Notes under the pieces: generated by a model | Told to the model about the DNA's origin: nothing | Databases searched by the model: none | What the model saw: the letters and a program-made list of their open reading frames with translations, nothing else | Part shown: positions 55,901 through 61,900 of the stretch, piece after piece | How the letters are laid out: the number at the start of each line of letters is the position of its first letter | Numbering within the stretch: position 1 is the first letter of the stretch | NCBI GenBank assembly: GCA_026874595.1 | Contig: CM049311.1 | Coordinates: 73,470,953-73,534,952, forward strand | From: Sipunculus nudus | Lineage: Eukaryota; Annelida; Sipuncula; Golfingiida; Sipunculidae | DNA: 64,000 nucleotides | Reading direction: 5' to 3' | Translations under genes and position numbers: made by a program

Positions 55901-58900
55901 CACAGAAGGCCAGTACATGTCAGTATCACACCATGTCACCAGATATAACATATAACATGACATCATACATCATACTGTACACAGGAGGCCAGTACATGTC
56001 AGTATCACACCATGTCACCAGATATAACATATAACATGACATCATACATCCTTCTGTACACAGGAGGCCAATACTTGTCAGTATCACACCATGTCACAAG
56101 ATATAACATATAACATGACATCATACATCCTACTGTACACAGGAGGCCAATACATGTCAGTATCACACCATGTCACCAGATATAACATATAACATGACAT
56201 CATACATCCTACTGTACACAGGAGGCCAATACATGTCAGTATCACACCATGTCACCAGATATAACATATAACATGACATCATACATCCTACTGTACACAG
56301 GAGGCCAATACATGTCAGTATCACACCATGTCACAAGATATAACATATAACATGACATCATACATCCTACTGTACACAGGAGGCCAGTACATGTCAGTAT
56401 CACACCATGTCACAAGATATAACATATAACATGACTTTATACATCCTACTGTACACAGGAGGCCAGTACATGTCAGTATCACACCATGTCACCAGATATA
56501 ACATATAACATGACATCATACATCCTACTGTACACAGGAGGCCAGTACATGTCAGTATCACACCATGTCACAAGATATAACATATAACATGACTTTATAC
56601 ATCCTACTGTACACAGGAGGCCAATACTTGTCAGTATCACTCCATGTCACCAGATATAACATATAACATGACATCATACATCCTACTGTACACAGGAGGC
56701 CAGTACATGTCAGTATCACACCATGTCACAAGATATAACATATAACATGACATCATACATCCTACTGTTCACAGGAGGCCAGTACATGTCAGTATAACAC
56801 TATGTCATAAGATACAACATATAACATGACTTCATACATCCTACTGTACACAGGAGGCCAGTACATGTCAGTATCACACCATGTCATAAGATATAACATA
56901 TAACATGACATCATACATCCTTCTGTACACAGGAGGCCAATACTTGTCAGTATCACACCATGTCACAAGATATAACATATAACATGACATCATATATCCT
57001 ACTGTACACAGGAGGCCAGTACTTGTCAGTATCACACCATGTCACAAGATATAACATATAACATGACATCATACATCCTACTGTTCACAGAAGGCCAGTA
57101 CATGTCAGTATCACACCATGTCACCAGATATAACATATAAAATGACATCATACATCCTACTGTACACAGGAGGCCAGTACATGTCAGTATCACACCATGT
57201 CATAAGATATAACATATAACATGACATCATACATTCTACTGTACACAGGAGGCCAGTACATGTCAGTATCACACCATGTCATAAGATATAACATATAACA
57301 TGACATCATACAATATACTGTACACAGGAGGCCAATAATTGTCAGTATCACACCATGTCATAAGATATAACATATAACATGACATCATACATCCTACTGT
57401 ACACAGGAGGCCAGTACATGTCAGTATCACACCATGTCATAAGATATAACATATAACATGACATCATACATCCTACTGTACACAGGAGGCCAGTACATGT
57501 CAGTATCACACCATGTCATAAGATATAACATATAACATGACATCATACAACCTTCTGTACACAGGAGGCCAATACTTGTCAGTATCACACCATGTCATAG
57601 GATATAACATATAACATGACATCATACATCCTACTGTACACAGGAGGCCAATACTTGTCAGTATCACACCATGTCATAAGATATAACATATAACATGACA
57701 TCATACATTCTACTGTACACAGGAGACCAGTACATGTCAGTATCACACCATGTCACAAGATATAACAAATAACATGACAATTTACATCCTACTGTACACA
57801 GGAGGCCAGTACATGTCAGTATCACACCATGTCACCAGATATAACATATAACATGACATCATATATCCTACCGTTCACAGGAGGCCAGTTCATGTCAGTA
57901 TCACACCATGTCACCAGATATAACATATAACATGACATCATACATCCTACTGTACACAGGAGACCAGTACATGTCAGTATCACACCATGTCACAAGATAT
58001 AACATATAACATGACAATTTACATCCTACTGTACACAGGAGGCCAATACATGTCAGTATCACACCATGTCACAAGATATAACATATAACATGACAATTTA
58101 CATCCTACTGTACACAGGAGGCCAATACATGTCAGTATCACACCATGTCACAAGATATAACATATAACATGACATCATATATCCTACTGGACACAGGAGG
58201 CCAGTACCTGTCAGTATCACACCATGTCACCAGATATAACATATAACATGACATCATACATCCTACTGTACACAGGAGGCCAATACATGTCAGTATCACA
58301 CCATGTCACCAGATATAACATATAACATGACATCATACATCCTACTGTTCATAGGAGGCCAGTACATGTCAGTATCACACTATGTCACAAGATATAACAT
58401 ATAACATGACTTTATACATCCTACTGTACACAGGAGGCCAGTACATGTCAGTATCACACCATGTCACCAGATATAACATATAACATGACATCATACATCC
58501 TATTGTACACAGGAGGCCAATACATGTCAGTGTCACACCATGTCACCAGATATAACATATAACATGACATCATACATCCTACTGTACACAGGAGAGAATA
58601 CATGTCAGTATCACACTATGTCACAAGATATAACATATAACAGGACTTTATATATCCTACTGTACACAGGAGGCCAATACTTGTCAGTATCACACCATGT
58701 CACCAGATATAACGTATAACATGACATCATACATCCTACTGTTCACAGGAGGCCAGTACATGTCAGTCTCACACCATGTCACCAGATATAACATATAACC
58801 TGACATCATACATCCTACTGTTCACAGGAGGCCAGTACATGTCAGTATCACACCATGTCATAAGATATAACATATAACATGACATCATACATCCTTCTGT

Positions 58901-61900
58901 ACACAGGAGGCCAATACTTGTCAGTATCACACCATGTCACAAGATATAACATATAACATGACATCATATATCCTACTGTACACAGGAGGCCAGTACTGGT
59001 CAGTATCACACCATGTCACAAGATAAAACATATAACATGACATCATACATCCTACTGTTCACAGAAGGCCAGTACATGTCAGTATCACACCATGTCACCA
59101 GATATAACATATAACATGACATCATACATCCTACTGTACACAGGAGGCCAGTACATGTCAGTATCACACCATGTCACCAGATATAACATATAACATGACA
59201 TCATACATCCTTATGTACACAGGAGGCCAATACTTGTCAGTATCACACCATGTCACAAGATATAACATATAACATGACATCATACATCCTACTGTACACA
59301 GGAGGCCAATACATGTCAGTATCACACCATGTCACCAGATATAACATATAACATGACTTTATACATCCTACTGTACACAGGAGGCCAGTACATGTCAGTT
59401 TCACACCATGTCACCAGATATAACATATAACATGACATCATACATCCTATTGTACACAGGAGGCCAATACATGTCAGTGTCACACCATGTCACAAGATAT
59501 AACATATAACAGGACTTTATATATCCTACTGTACACAGGAGGCCAATACTTGTCAGTATCACACCATGTCACCAGATATAACATATAACATGACTTTATA
59601 CATCCTACTGTACACAGGAGGCCAGTACATGTCAGTTTCACACCATGTCACCAGATATAACATATAACATGACATCATACATCCTATTGTACACAGGAGG
59701 CCAATACATGTCAGTGTCACACCATGTCACCAGATATAACATATAACATGACATCATACATCCTACTGTACACAGGAGAGAATACATGTCAGTATCACAC
59801 TATGTCACAAGATATAACATATAACATGACTTTATACATCCTACTGTACACAGGAGGCCAATACTTGTCAGTATCACACCATGTCACCAGATATAACGTA
59901 TAACATGACATCATACATCCTACTGTTCACAGGAGGCCAGTACATGTCAGTATCACACCATGTCACAAGATATAACATATAACCTGACATCATACATCCT
60001 ACTGTTCACAGGAGACCAGTACATGTCAGTATCACACCATGTCATAAGATATAACATAAAACATGACATCATACATCCTTCTGTACACAGGAGGCCAATA
60101 CTTGTCAGTATCACACCATGTCACAAGATATAACATATAACATGACATCATATATCCTACTGTACACAGGAGGCCAGTACTGGTCAGTATCACACCATGT
60201 CACAAGATATAACATATAACATGACATCATACATCCTACTGTTCACAGAAGGCCAGTACATGTCAGTATCACACCATGTCACCAGATATAACATATAACA
60301 TGACATCATACATCATACTGTACACAGGAGGCCAGTACATGTCAGTATCACACCATGTCACCAGATATAACATATAACATGACATCATACATCCTTCTGT
60401 ACACAGGAGGCCAATACTTGTCAGTATCACACCATGTCACAAGATATAACATATAACATGACATCATACATCCTACTGTACACAGGAGGCCAATACATGT
60501 CAGTATCACACCATGTCACCAGATATAACATATAACATGACATCATACATCCTACTGTACACAGGAGGCCAATACATGTCAGTATCACACCATGTCACCA
60601 GATATAACATATAACATGACATCATACATCCTACTGTACACAGGAGGCCAATACATGTCAGTATCACACCATGTCACAAGATATAACATATAACATGACA
60701 TCATACATCCTACTGTACACAGGAGGCCAGTACATGTCAGTATCACACCATGTCACAAGATATAACATATAACATGACTTTATACATCCTACTGTACACA
60801 GGAGGCCAGTACATGTCAGTATCACACCATGTCACCAGATATAACATATAACATGACATCATACATCCTACTGTACACAGGAGGCCAGTACATGTCAGTA
60901 TCACACCATGTCACAAGATATAACATATAACATGACTTTATACATCCTACTGTACACAGGAGGCCAATACTTGTCAGTATCACTCCATGTCACCAGATAT
61001 AACATATAACATGACATCATACATCCTACTGTACACAGGAGGCCAGTACATGTCAGTATCACACCATGTCACAAGATATAACATATAACATGACATCATA
61101 CATCCTACTGTTCACAGGAGGCCAGTACATGTCAGTATAACACTATGTCATAAGATACAACATATAACATGACTTCATACATCCTACTGTACACAGGAGG
61201 CCAGTACATGTCAGTATCACACCATGTCATAAGATATAACATATAACATGACATCATACATCCTTCTGTACACAGGAGGCCAATACTTGTCAGTATCACA
61301 CCATGTCACAAGATATAACATATAACATGACATCATATATCCTACTGTACACAGGAGGCCAGTACTTGTCAGTATCACACCATGTCACAAGATATAACAT
61401 ATAACATGACATCATACATCCTACTGTTCACAGAAGGCCAGTACATGTCAGTATCACACCATGTCACCAGATATAACATATAAAATGACATCATACATCC
61501 TACTGTACACAGGAGGCCAGTACATGTCAGTATCACACCATGTCATAAGATATAACATATAACATGACATCATACATTCTACTGTACACAGGAGGCCAGT
61601 ACATGTCAGTATCACACCATGTCATAAGATATAACATATAACATGACATCATACAATATACTGTACACAGGAGGCCAATAATTGTCAGTATCACACCATG
61701 TCATAAGATATAACATATAACATGACATCATACATCCTACTGTACACAGGAGGCCAGTACATGTCAGTATCACACCATGTCATAAGATATAACATATAAC
61801 ATGACATCATACATCCTACTGTACACAGGAGGCCAGTACATGTCAGTATCACACCATGTCATAAGATATAACATATAACATGACATCATACAACCTTCTG